Positions 1 through 7,678 of a stretch of DNA of 11,612 nucleotides are shown here, piece by piece (the first letter of the stretch is position 1; each line of letters opens with the position of its first letter). The stretch is from an uncultured Bacteroidales bacterium (GTDB taxonomy: Bacteria; Bacteroidota; Bacteroidia; Bacteroidales; Bacteroidaceae). The translations under genes and the position numbers were made by a program. The notes beneath the pieces are model-generated. The model was not told the DNA's origin. It did no database searches and saw nothing but the letters and a program-made list of their open reading frames with translations. The DNA lies in contig CALZMA010000013.1 of assembly GCA_945788445.1 (NCBI GenBank), positions 1-11,612 of the forward strand, given 5' to 3'.

Positions 1-59
1 CCGGAGCTTCGAGCGTCCGAGAGTTCTCTCACTGCTGTTCGTTCAGAGGGTGGGGCGGC
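1..59. other. Window edge, no gene seen
   Basis: These 59 bases lie downstream of the leftward winged-helix gene. I see no open frame long enough to call. A short dyad, GAGAG-TT-CTCTC, lies at 19-30, but it has a two-base centre and no T-tract, so I do not call it a terminator. Confidence 0.4.
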
Positions 60-263
60 TTACTTCAGGCTCACTTCCACGTCCTTCTCTACTTCTTCAA
101 TCACGAGTTTGTCTTCGCGGAGCAACCAGCCAAGACCCAAGTAGAGGTCCTTGTCGGCGCGGATCTTGGTAGCTTTCTTCAAGTCCTTACCCGTGAGTTT
201 GCCTTGTGCGTTGAGGGCTTCCCAAATCTTGCCTGCCAATGCGCCAGCCTTTTCTTCAAACAT
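60..263 (-). CDS. Small winged helix-turn-helix protein (DUF2582-like)
   Basis: This 67-residue protein resembles the small winged-helix proteins common in Bacteroidales (DUF2582 / PF10771 type). The N-terminal helix (AGKIWEALN) is followed by a helix-turn-helix-like segment, LTGKDLKKATKI. Next come DLYLGLGWLLREDKL, the most recognisable part of the family, and a short acidic C-terminal strand. The whole protein is one domain of normal family length with an ATG start and a TAA stop. The fold suggests nucleic-acid or protein binding, but the cellular role and target are unknown. It is transcribed divergently from the glycosyltransferase. A TATCTTTG box at 334-341 gives it a likely promoter, with a leader of about 65 nt. 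Its start context is A-rich, unlike the pyrimidine-rich contexts of the other genes here. Seen: length, motif and start. Inferred: DNA-binding role. Confidence 0.85.
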   Translation of the reverse strand: MFEEKAGALAGKIWEALNAQGKLTGKDLKKATKIRADKDLYLGLGWLLREDKLVIEEVEKDVEVSLK

Positions 264-333
264 AATCAGTATTCTTTATTAGTTAAACAATTTACCTTTG
301 TGTTGGTCTTCTTCTATTGCTTGAAAGACAACG

Positions 334-341
334 CAAAGATA
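334..341 (-). promoter_or_regulatory. Candidate Bacteroidetes -7 box for the winged-helix gene
   Basis: Read on the minus strand this is TATCTTTG, an exact match to the Bacteroidetes -7 consensus TAnnTTTG. It lies about 70 bases upstream of the winged-helix ATG. No clear TTTG/TTG -33 element is present 19-21 bases further upstream, so support is from the -7 box alone. The rest of the 264-523 gap holds only this box, the rightward promoter at 434-466 and a short CTGAT-A-ATCAG dyad at 384-394. Confidence 0.45.
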
Positions 342-433
342 GTGCTTTCTGCTGAGACTGAGGAACTTTTGTCTTAAAAACAGCTGATAATCAGACACTT
401 TGACGAGATAAGGTGGAAAAAGTTTTAGCCGAC

Positions 434-466
434 TTGACAAATTTAGGGTAATTTATTGTACCTTCG
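434..466 (+). promoter_or_regulatory. Candidate promoter for the glycosyltransferase-addAB group
   Basis: TTGAC at 434-438 and TACCTTCG at 459-466 are separated by 20 bases. They match the Bacteroidetes -33 (TTTG/TTG) and -7 (TAnnTTTG) elements, with one mismatch in the -7 box (TTCG for TTTG). Transcription would begin near 473, about 50 bases before the GTG start at 524. No equally good promoter is seen in the short gaps ahead of addA (66 bases) or addB (62 bases), so this one probably serves all three genes. Confidence 0.5.
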
Positions 467-523
467 TCGCCCAATCGAAGCACTTCTCCCTTCAGCAAAC
501 AACTCCTTTCTAACCCATTCGCC

Positions 524-1450
524 GTGATATCTTTCCTCATTCCGAACTACAACTACGTCTGCGCAGACCTCGTGCGCGACCTGGCCCGACAGGGCGAACA
601 GCTGCGGGCGGAACAGCCCGTGGCGTTCGACTTCGAGGTGGTGGTGGCCGACGATGCCTCGCCCCGTCGCGAGACGGTCGAGGCCAACCGCGCCATCAAC
701 GCCCTGCCCCGCTGCCGCTACGTGGAACGCACCCAAAACGTGGGACGCGCCCACCTCTGCAACTGGCTCATCGAAGAAGCGAAGTTTGACTGCATCGTCA
801 TCATCGACTCCGACGCCGCCGTCTGCACACCCGATTTCGTGCGCCGCTATTGGGAGGAAAGCGACACGGCCGATGTGGTCTGCGGCACGCTCCGCAACCC
901 CGAGGGCGGCGAACCCCGCGGCTGCGAACTGCGCTACCGCTACGAACAGCACGGCATGAAGCACCGCCGCGCGGCCCTCAGCAACGAGGCCAACGCCTAC
1001 TGGCAACTCTCCACCTTCAACCTCCTGCTCCACCGCAGTGCGCTCGGCACGCTCCGCTTCGACGAACGCTGCCGCGAGTATGGCTACGAAGACGCCCTGT
1101 TGGGCCTCGAACTGGAGCGCCGCGGCATCAGCCTCCGCCATCTCGACAATCCACTCGTACACACCGGCATCGACCGGAACGCCTCCTTCCTCCAAAAGAC
1201 CGAAACGGCCCTCCGCACCCTCTCGCTGCTCGAAGGCCCCATGCAGGAACGGGCCCAAGTGGCGCGCACCGAGCGCCGCCTCCGCGCCCTCCGGCTCGAC
1301 GGTGTGGCGTGCGCCTTGTTCCGCCTCGCCCGCGGGCTGCTGCGCCGCCACCTGTGTGGCCACCATCCCTCCCTCTTCCTCTTCAATCTCTACAAACTGG
1401 GTTTCTACACCACGCTCATGCGCCGCGCCGGCGCGGGAGTACACCTATAA
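524..1450 (+). CDS. Family 2 glycosyltransferase (GT-A fold)
   Basis: This 308-residue cytosolic enzyme is predicted to transfer a sugar from a nucleotide-sugar donor. Donor and acceptor cannot be read from the sequence. The GT-A landmarks are in order: N-terminal strand ISFLIPNYNY (2-11), DDAS (43-46) after the second strand, NVGRA (72-76), the metal-binding DxD in IDSDA (94-98, D95/D97), and YGYEDALLG (186-194) carrying the ED pair expected near the catalytic base. There is no membrane span. The C-terminal stretch is basic and hydrophobic, which might allow membrane-surface contact. The start is GTG at 524: no in-frame ATG lies nearby, and the family's first strand begins immediately after it. 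The gene is first in a rightward group with addA and addB. I recall similar glycosyltransferases beside DNA-repair genes in Bacteroides, with no known functional link. It could act on capsule, LPS or O-glycan synthesis. Confidence 0.88.
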   Translation: MISFLIPNYNYVCADLVRDLARQGEQLRAEQPVAFDFEVVVADDASPRRETVEANRAINALPRCRYVERTQNVGRAHLCNWLIEEAKFDCIVIIDSDAAVCTPDFVRRYWEESDTADVVCGTLRNPEGGEPRGCELRYRYEQHGMKHRRAALSNEANAYWQLSTFNLLLHRSALGTLRFDERCREYGYEDALLGLELERRGISLRHLDNPLVHTGIDRNASFLQKTETALRTLSLLEGPMQERAQVARTERRLRALRLDGVACALFRLARGLLRRHLCGHHPSLFLFNLYKLGFYTTLMRRAGAGVHL

Positions 1451-1459
1451 TATATTATA
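1446..1459. repeat. AT-only perfect palindrome across the glycosyltransferase stop codon
   Basis: TATAATATATTATA is a perfect 14-bp palindrome made only of A and T. It includes the TAA stop of the glycosyltransferase and sits in otherwise GC-rich DNA. It has no U-tract after it and is unlikely to be an efficient terminator. It may simply be an AT-rich junction or an easily melted site in the gap before addA. Confidence 0.5.
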
Positions 1460-1516
1460 AGGGCACGGGCCGCCGACCGCCTGCGCGTTTCCCGTTCTGC
1501 AAAATCCTTTCCCACC

Positions 1517-4500
1517 ATGCTTTTCAACGTCTACGAAGCCTCGGCCGGGTCCGGCAAGACCTACCGCCTGGCACTCGAATACATCGCCTTGGCCCTCGAG
1601 TCGGGACAACCTTCGGCCTTCTCCCACATCCTGGCCGTCACGTTCACCAACAAGGCTACGGGAGAAATGAAAGACCGCATACTTGCGCAGCTCTACAACG
1701 TGGCGCGTGGCGGACTCGATGCCTCCTTCATGGAACAGCTCTGCGAACGCCTTGCCCTGCCTGCCGCCGAAGTGGCCCGCCGCGCCGAGGCCACGCTCCG
1801 CTGCCTGCTCCACCACTACGACCAGTTCCGCGTGGAGACCATCGACTCCTTCTTCCAGTCGTTGCTCTCCAACCTCGCCCACGAGCTGGGGCTGGCGCGC
1901 GGCTTCAAGGTAGACCTCGAGACCGAGGAAGTGGCATCGCGCGCCGTGGACCGCCTGCTCCTCTCCCTCTCCAACACGGGGCGCAACGCCCGCACGGCAG
2001 CCCTTGTCTGGGACTACATGCAGGACTCCCTCGAAGCCGACAAGGGCTGGAACATCAGCAAGGACCTGAAGACCTTCGCGGGCAAGAACCTCATGGGCGA
2101 GGCATACCTGACCCACGAGGCGGCGCTCACGGCTGTCTTCGAAAAGAAAGACGCACTGGCCGAAATCCGGCAGACCCTCCGCGCTGAAATAGCCAAGGAG
2201 AAGGCGCGGCTCAACGAAGCGGGAACCGCCCTGCTCCAAGCCGTTGAAGACACAGCCGGCGAAGTGGACCCGAGCGAAATCAGGTCTGCCAACGCCCTGC
2301 GCAACTATGCCAAGGCGCTGCAGAAGGGAGAAGGGAAGGCAGAATTGAACAAAACGCAGCAGAAGGCGCTGGACGACCCCTTGGCGCTTATCACAAAGAA
2401 ACTGCAAGCGCTTCCCGCCTATTGCCATTGGGCCGAACAGGTCGCCGACGTCCTGGGCCGCGCCGAGGCGGTGCGTCAAGAGGTGCATCCGTACCTCGCC
2501 ACAGCCACCCTCATGCTCCAAAAGCTCTCGCCCCTCTGCCTGCTGAGCGAAATCGGACGCGAAGTGGGCCGCATCAATGCCGAGAACGACAGCTTCATGC
2601 TGGCCAAGACACCCGACCTCTTCCAGAAGATGGTGCAGAAGGAAGACGCCTCGTTCATCTTCGAACGTACGGGCACCACTTTCCACCACCTGATGATAGA
2701 CGAGTTTCAGGACACCTCGCGCCTGCAGTGGGCCAACTTCAAGCGCATCCTGCTCGAGAACATGTCGAAGGGCGAGCGCTGCATGGTGGTGGGCGACACG
2801 AAGCAGAGCATCTACCGCTGGCGCGGCGGCGACTGGCGCATTCTCGGAAACATCGAGAACGAAGTGGCCCAGTGGGGCGTGAAGGCCGAAAAGGTGCCGC
2901 TGAAGACCAACTACCGCAGCCGCGAGGAAGTAGTGATGTTCAACAACCTGCTCTTCACCCAACTCGCGCGGCAGATTGACGAACTTTCCGCCGAAGAAAA
3001 ATATCCCCGTGCGGGCGAGGCCGGGCGCATCTACGAACACGTGGAGCAGCTCTTCAAGCCCAACGCCCAAGGCGGCTTCGTGCGCGTGGGACTTTTCGAG
3101 AAGAAAACCACTGACGAAGAAGTGATGGACGAGCTCGGCCGGCAAATCGTCTCCCTCCACAGCGAGCAAGGCGTGCCCTACGGAAAGATGGGCATACTGG
3201 TGCGCGACAAGAAAAAGGCCGCCGCCATCGTCGATTATTTCGCCCAAGCCTTTCCCGAAGTGCCCCTTACCTCCGACGAGGCCTTCAAGTTGAGCGCCTC
3301 GCCCGCCGTGAGCCTGCTTGTGGCGGCGCTGAAATTCCTGTCAGACCCGGCCGACACCGTGTCGCGCAAACTATGCTACACCCTGGGCAGCCAGCTCGGC
3401 GTACCCCTTGCGGACGAAACGATGGAGCAGCTCGAAGCCCTGCGCGGCCGACTCGCGTCCATGCCGCTCTACGAGCTCTGCCAGCATCTCCTCGGTCTCT
3501 TCCGCCTCGAGCAGGTTGAGCGGCAGGGCGGGGGGCAGTCGGCCTATCTCTTCAGCTTCCTGGACCGGGTGGGGGACTTCGTGGACGAACAGGGTTCCGA
3601 CCTCCAGCGCTTTGTGGAATACTGGAACAATTATCTCTACAAGCAGGCGGTGCCCGCCGAAGTGACCGATGCCGTCTACATCATGACGATACACAAGTCG
3701 AAGGGCCTGCAGCGCCACACCATCTTCATTCCCTTCTGCACGTGGCAGCTCGACCGCGACATGCCCGACGACATCCTCTGGTGTTCCACCGAAAACCTTC
3801 CGCAGCCCTTCGATGCAGTCCCCTTGGTGCCCGTTTCCTCCCATGCCTCCAAAGTGGTGAAGGCTTCGGCCTTTGCCCCCTTCTACCAAAACGAACATTG
3901 GGAGCAACGCCTCGACAGCCTCAATATGCTCTACGTGGCCTTCACCCGTGCCGAGGTCAATCTGCTCGTGTGGTGCGGCGACGGTAAGAACACCGTGGGG
4001 CAGCTGGTGGCCGACTTTGTGGCGGGCTATGCCGAGCAGCGCGGCCTGTCGTTCTCCCCCTCGGGAGAAACGGTGCAAGCCGTGGAGTTCGGCGAAAGGG
4101 AAACGTTCAAGGCTTCGGCCGGAAAGCAGTCGGTCAATCCCTTCGACCCCGCCCATATCCGGCAAACCGAACTGCGCCTCGCCATGCGCCGGGCAGATGT
4201 AGAGTTCAAGCAGTCCAATGCCGCCCAGGCTTTCCTCAGCGACATCGAAACCGCCGTGGAAGAGCAGGCAGCCGGCGTAGAAGTTCCGCAGCAGCGCTAC
4301 ATCAACGAAGGTAAGCTCATGCACCGCGTGATGCAGCTCATCGCCACGCCCGCCGACCTTGCGCCCACGCTCTCCGGTCTTGAGGCCCAAGGCATCGTGA
4401 CCGCCGCGGAGGCAGCCCGCATCGAGCGGCTCCTGCGCAAGCGGCTCGCCCTGCCGCAGGTGGCTGCGTGGTTCGACGGCTCGTGGGAACTCTACAACGA

Positions 4501-4735
4501 GTGCAACGTGCTGAAGCGCGATGCCGAAGGCCGGCTCCGCGTGGTGAGGCCCGACCGTGTGGCCCGCCGCGGCGAGGACTGGTTGGTGATTGACTACAAA
4601 TTGGCCCGCTACCGCGAGGAACACGTGGAGCAGGTGAAAGAATACCTCCGCACCCTCCGCGAAATGGGGCACCCGAAGGCCCAAGGCTACCTGTTTTACC
4701 TGCTCACGGGGCAAGTGGTCGAAGTGGCGGACTGA
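1517..4735 (+). CDS. addA: AddA-type UvrD-family helicase with C-terminal RecB-like nuclease
   Basis: This 1072-residue protein should be the motor and one nuclease of the AddAB complex. That complex unwinds and trims double-strand break ends in the cytoplasm so that RecA can load. The superfamily 1A helicase motifs are all present: Walker A ASAGSGKT (8-15), Ia around AVTFTNKATGEM (42-53), II DEFQD (395-399), III GDTKQSIYRWRGG (426-438), IV NYRS (465-468), V TIHKSKGLQ (724-732) and VI LYVAFTRA (805-812). The C-terminal PD-(D/E)XK nuclease is also intact: H936, D1013 in RPDRV, D1026-Y-K1028 in VIDYK, and Q1039-x3-Y1043. Length is within the range expected for Bacteroidetes AddA. The ATG at 1517 places the Walker A loop at the usual N-terminal position. 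The next gene downstream, 62 bases away, encodes an AddB-like partner, which favours AddA over stand-alone UvrD or RecB. Confidence 0.92.
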   Translation: MLFNVYEASAGSGKTYRLALEYIALALESGQPSAFSHILAVTFTNKATGEMKDRILAQLYNVARGGLDASFMEQLCERLALPAAEVARRAEATLRCLLHHYDQFRVETIDSFFQSLLSNLAHELGLARGFKVDLETEEVASRAVDRLLLSLSNTGRNARTAALVWDYMQDSLEADKGWNISKDLKTFAGKNLMGEAYLTHEAALTAVFEKKDALAEIRQTLRAEIAKEKARLNEAGTALLQAVEDTAGEVDPSEIRSANALRNYAKALQKGEGKAELNKTQQKALDDPLALITKKLQALPAYCHWAEQVADVLGRAEAVRQEVHPYLATATLMLQKLSPLCLLSEIGREVGRINAENDSFMLAKTPDLFQKMVQKEDASFIFERTGTTFHHLMIDEFQDTSRLQWANFKRILLENMSKGERCMVVGDTKQSIYRWRGGDWRILGNIENEVAQWGVKAEKVPLKTNYRSREEVVMFNNLLFTQLARQIDELSAEEKYPRAGEAGRIYEHVEQLFKPNAQGGFVRVGLFEKKTTDEEVMDELGRQIVSLHSEQGVPYGKMGILVRDKKKAAAIVDYFAQAFPEVPLTSDEAFKLSASPAVSLLVAALKFLSDPADTVSRKLCYTLGSQLGVPLADETMEQLEALRGRLASMPLYELCQHLLGLFRLEQVERQGGGQSAYLFSFLDRVGDFVDEQGSDLQRFVEYWNNYLYKQAVPAEVTDAVYIMTIHKSKGLQRHTIFIPFCTWQLDRDMPDDILWCSTENLPQPFDAVPLVPVSSHASKVVKASAFAPFYQNEHWEQRLDSLNMLYVAFTRAEVNLLVWCGDGKNTVGQLVADFVAGYAEQRGLSFSPSGETVQAVEFGERETFKASAGKQSVNPFDPAHIRQTELRLAMRRADVEFKQSNAAQAFLSDIETAVEEQAAGVEVPQQRYINEGKLMHRVMQLIATPADLAPTLSGLEAQGIVTAAEAARIERLLRKRLALPQVAAWFDGSWELYNECNVLKRDAEGRLRVVRPDRVARRGEDWLVIDYKLARYREEHVEQVKEYLRTLREMGHPKAQGYLFYLLTGQVVEVAD

Positions 4736-4797
4736 CCGCCTGCGCCTCCCTCCCGCCACATGCTCCCATCCATATCCCAAGCAAACACCCCTTTCCC

Positions 4798-7578
4798 ATG
4801 AAGCCCTTTCTCCAACTGGCTGCCGAAGACCTGCTGCGCCGCGTGGGCACCAACTTGAGCCGCACGGTCATCGTCTTCCCCAACAAACGCGCCAGCCTTT
4901 TTTTCAACGATTACCTCGTTCCCTCCGGCGGTGCTCCCGTCTGGGCCCCGCGCTATCTGACCATCAACGAACTCTTCCTCCAGCTCACCGACAAGCGCAT
5001 TGCCGACCCCATCGACACCGTGTGCCGCCTCTACCGCCACTACGTGCGCCTCACGGGGAGCAGCGAGCCGCTCGACTATTTCTATGGCTGGGGCGAACGC
5101 CTCCTCGCAGACTTCGACGACGTGGACAAGAACTGCGCCGATGCCGCACGGGTGTTCGGTGACCTGAAGGACTATGCCGAACTCGACCATTTCGACTACC
5201 TCACGCCCGAACAGGTCGAGCAGCTGCAGCGCTTCGTAGGCGATTTCGCGGAAAACAAAATGACGCGCATCCGCCAGAGCTTCCAGCGCCTTTGGGCACA
5301 GCTCCTCCCCCTCTACGAAGCCCTGCGTGCCGACCTCGCCACCACGGGTGAAGCCTACGAAGGCCAGCTCTTCCGCGAAGTGGCCGAGGGCTTGCAGCGC
5401 GGCGAACTGGACCTGCCCGAACAGATAGACCGGGTGGCCTTCATCGGTTTCAACGTGATAGACCGCGCCGAGCACACCCTCTTCAGCGCCTTGCAGGCGG
5501 CGGGAAAGGCCCTTTTCTATTGGGACTACGACACCTTCTTCGCCTCCGCCCTCGAGGAGAAGCAAACGGAGGCCGGCCTCTTCATGCAGCAGAACCTGCG
5601 CGACTTCCCCAATGCGCTCAGCGAGAGCGACGGCTGCTTCGCCAACTTCTTTGCCCGCAGGGAGGAACGCACGCTCCGCTACACCGCGGCTCCCACCGAA
5701 ACGGCCGGGGCGCAGTATGTGGCGCAGTGGCTCTCGCAGCCCGCCCACTTCGATGCTGCCCAGGCGCGCCGTACGGCCGTGGTGCTCTGCAACGAAAGCC
5801 TGCTGAGTCCGGTGCTCCACGCCCTGCCCGCTGAGGTGAAGGAAGTGAACATTACGAAGGGTTTCCCCCTTAACCACACCACGGCCTACGCCTCCCTGCT
5901 CCGCCAGATGGACCGGCTGACAGCCGAACTCGATGCGGCGGCCGCGGCTCAGAAGGAACGTGCGGCAGCCGAACGCTTCGAACTGCCCGCCGGGCGCGCA
6001 CTGCTTCCCTACATCGAACGAATGCAAAAGGCCATCTCCGCCTGTGCCACCGACGAAGCCTTGGCGGCGGAACCCGACGAAGGCCTGCGCCTGCTCCACA
6101 CCGAAGCCTGTTTCCTCGTCTTCACCACCTTGGGGCGTTTCGCGCGGCTCGTTGAGGCCGACAAGTTGCCCGTTCAGCTGCCCACGCTGCTGCGCCTCAT
6201 GCGCCAGGTGATGCGCACGCTTTCCGTACCTTTCCACGGCGAGCCGGCCGTGGGGCTGCAGGTGATGGGCGTGCTCGAAACGCGTTGCCTTGACTTTGAA
6301 AACATCCTGATGCTCTCCGTGGGCGAAGGCATTCTGCCCAAGAAAGAGGGCGACGCTTCGTTCATCCCCTACCTTATCCGCAAGCACCACCGCCTTACCA
6401 CGCCCGACCGCAAGGTGGCGGTCTATGCCTACTACTTCTACCGCCTGCTGTCCCGTGCGCGCCACGTCGAACTTGTCTACAACGCCTCGTCCGAAGGCCT
6501 CAACCGCGGCGAGATGTCGCGCTTCATGCGGGCACTGCTGGTCGATGCCGACGGCAAGGTGGCGGTGGAGCACGCGCAGCTCAGCGCTTCGCCGCGGCCC
6601 ATGGGCGCAAGGCCACCCGAAGCAGCGCGTGTGGTGGTGGAAGAAAAGAAAAACGAGAAGCAACCCCTTTTCACCAAACTTTCCCCTTCGGCCCTCAAGT
6701 ACTACATGAAGTGCCCGCTGCAGTTCTACTACCGCTATGTGGAGCGGCTGAAGACCCCGCAGGAGCAGGACCCCATTATCAATGCGAACGACTTCGGCAC
6801 GGTGTTCCACCTGGCCGCGGAGCGCTTGCTCCAAGAAGAGTTTCAGGCCGGGCAGCGCCCCGTCACTCCCGCACGTATCCTGCATTTTCTGGAAAATGGC
6901 GGGGAGGCATATTGCCGCAAGTTGGTGAAAGAATGTTTTGAGGCTTCGCAGGTAGAGAGCAGTGCCATCACCGAACGCGCCGCCGTGGCCTACATCCGCC
7001 AGTTGCTCCACTACGAGGCCGGCCGGCGGAGCGGCAGTGCGCAGGCCGTTCCCCCCGCTGCGCAGTTCCGCTTGCTCGATGCCGAAAAGACCTGGGACAT
7101 CGTGCTCCCCGTGCCCATTGGCCAGCGCAAGTTCGATTTCTGCCTCTACGGCAACATCGACCGCCGCGACGAGGCCATCGATGCCAATGGCGTGGCCTCG
7201 ATGCGCATTATTGACTACAAAACAGGGCGCAAGCACGACGAAGCGACTTACACCCTCGAAGATTTCTTCACCCCGAGCAAGAAGTATCCCGAAAACCCGC
7301 TGCAGGCTTTCATCTATTCCCTGATGTGGAGCGAACGCACCGACCAGTCCGTCGTGCCCCTGCTTTTCTACATCCCCAGCCTGTCGTCGGCCGACTTCAC
7401 TCCTTATATATATATAGACAAGCAGCCCGTGACGCGCTTCCAGACCCTCGCGCCCGACTTCAAGCAGGGGCTCATCGACCTCCTCGCCGAAATCGTGGAC
7501 CCCGACAAGCCCTTCGAGCCGACCGACATACCCGAACACTGCCGCTACTGCGACTTCAAGAGCATTTGCCGGAAATAA
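4798..7578 (+). CDS. addB: AddB-type Fe-S cluster nuclease subunit
   Basis: This 926-residue protein is the predicted second subunit of AddAB. The N-terminal region (about 20-45, TVIVFPNKRASLFFNDYL) resembles the inactive helicase-like half of AddB, and I find no Walker A GxGKT anywhere. The C-terminal nuclease is complete: H671 in GTVFH, D788 in GNIDRR, D806-Y-K808 in IIDYKTG, and Q836-x3-Y840. Four cysteines match the AddB iron-sulfur staple: C639 in YYMKCPLQFYY, then C915-x2-C918-x5-C924 at the extreme C-terminus. This is the same spacing as in Bacillus subtilis AddB. The cluster ties the two ends of the nuclease domain together. The gene follows addA on the same strand and is probably co-transcribed. 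An oddity is a (TA)6 run at 7405-7416 encoding YIYI with two ATA codons, in a gene that otherwise prefers ATC. The 3' end abuts a large inverted repeat. Confidence 0.9.
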   Translation: MKPFLQLAAEDLLRRVGTNLSRTVIVFPNKRASLFFNDYLVPSGGAPVWAPRYLTINELFLQLTDKRIADPIDTVCRLYRHYVRLTGSSEPLDYFYGWGERLLADFDDVDKNCADAARVFGDLKDYAELDHFDYLTPEQVEQLQRFVGDFAENKMTRIRQSFQRLWAQLLPLYEALRADLATTGEAYEGQLFREVAEGLQRGELDLPEQIDRVAFIGFNVIDRAEHTLFSALQAAGKALFYWDYDTFFASALEEKQTEAGLFMQQNLRDFPNALSESDGCFANFFARREERTLRYTAAPTETAGAQYVAQWLSQPAHFDAAQARRTAVVLCNESLLSPVLHALPAEVKEVNITKGFPLNHTTAYASLLRQMDRLTAELDAAAAAQKERAAAERFELPAGRALLPYIERMQKAISACATDEALAAEPDEGLRLLHTEACFLVFTTLGRFARLVEADKLPVQLPTLLRLMRQVMRTLSVPFHGEPAVGLQVMGVLETRCLDFENILMLSVGEGILPKKEGDASFIPYLIRKHHRLTTPDRKVAVYAYYFYRLLSRARHVELVYNASSEGLNRGEMSRFMRALLVDADGKVAVEHAQLSASPRPMGARPPEAARVVVEEKKNEKQPLFTKLSPSALKYYMKCPLQFYYRYVERLKTPQEQDPIINANDFGTVFHLAAERLLQEEFQAGQRPVTPARILHFLENGGEAYCRKLVKECFEASQVESSAITERAAVAYIRQLLHYEAGRRSGSAQAVPPAAQFRLLDAEKTWDIVLPVPIGQRKFDFCLYGNIDRRDEAIDANGVASMRIIDYKTGRKHDEATYTLEDFFTPSKKYPENPLQAFIYSLMWSERTDQSVVPLLFYIPSLSSADFTPYIYIDKQPVTRFQTLAPDFKQGLIDLLAEIVDPDKPFEPTDIPEHCRYCDFKSICRK

Positions 7579-7581
7579 AAT

Positions 7582-7678
7582 CAATGAGGAGTTAGGAATG
7601 AGAAATGAGGAATTAGGCTGCGCGTTTCGTTGGCGTAGCTTAATTCCTCATTCCTAATTCCTCATTCCTAATTCTTGA
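7582..7678. repeat. Long imperfect inverted repeat with 14-bp tandem units between convergent genes
   Basis: The right arm holds two exact tandem copies of TAATTCCTCATTCC (7641-7654, 7655-7668) plus a partial third (7669-7674). The left arm (about 7582-7622) carries diverged copies of the complement, built from ATGAGGAATTAGG-type units. The arms pair imperfectly over roughly 35-40 positions around a GC-containing centre near 7623-7632, and would form a long stem on either strand. It lies between the addB stop and the 3' end of the RNA helicase, so bidirectional termination or mRNA 3' protection is plausible, though no U-tract follows. The low GC content differs from the neighbouring genes. 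I have an unverified impression that similar GGAATTA/GGAATGA repeats are dispersed in Bacteroidales genomes. The TAG stop of the helicase lies inside the right arm. Confidence 0.75.

Noticed and set aside
443..1444. A 333-codon minus-strand frame opposite the glycosyltransferase
   Set aside because: It is a shadow of the GT2 gene: alanine- and glutamate-rich sequence with no domain. It also runs across the likely promoter at 434-466.
850..2187. A 445-codon plus-strand frame overlapping the glycosyltransferase and addA in another frame
   Set aside because: It is extremely rich in R, P, H and A, the signature of an out-of-frame read of GC-rich codons, and it crosses two real genes.
1445..4780. 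Two long minus-strand frames opposite addA (1445-3247 and 3371-4780)
   Set aside because: They have composition-driven sequence without motifs, and they lie opposite a gene with all helicase motifs intact.
4696..7584. A 962-codon open frame on the minus strand opposite addB
   Set aside because: It mirrors addB exactly. The product is a low-complexity mix rich in H, G, E and V with no recognisable domain. The opposite frame has complete nuclease and Fe-S motifs. Antisense open frames are expected in GC-rich codon use.
7582..7678. CRISPR array
   Set aside because: The 14-bp units are contiguous, without spacers, and are arranged as an inverted repeat. No cas genes are present.
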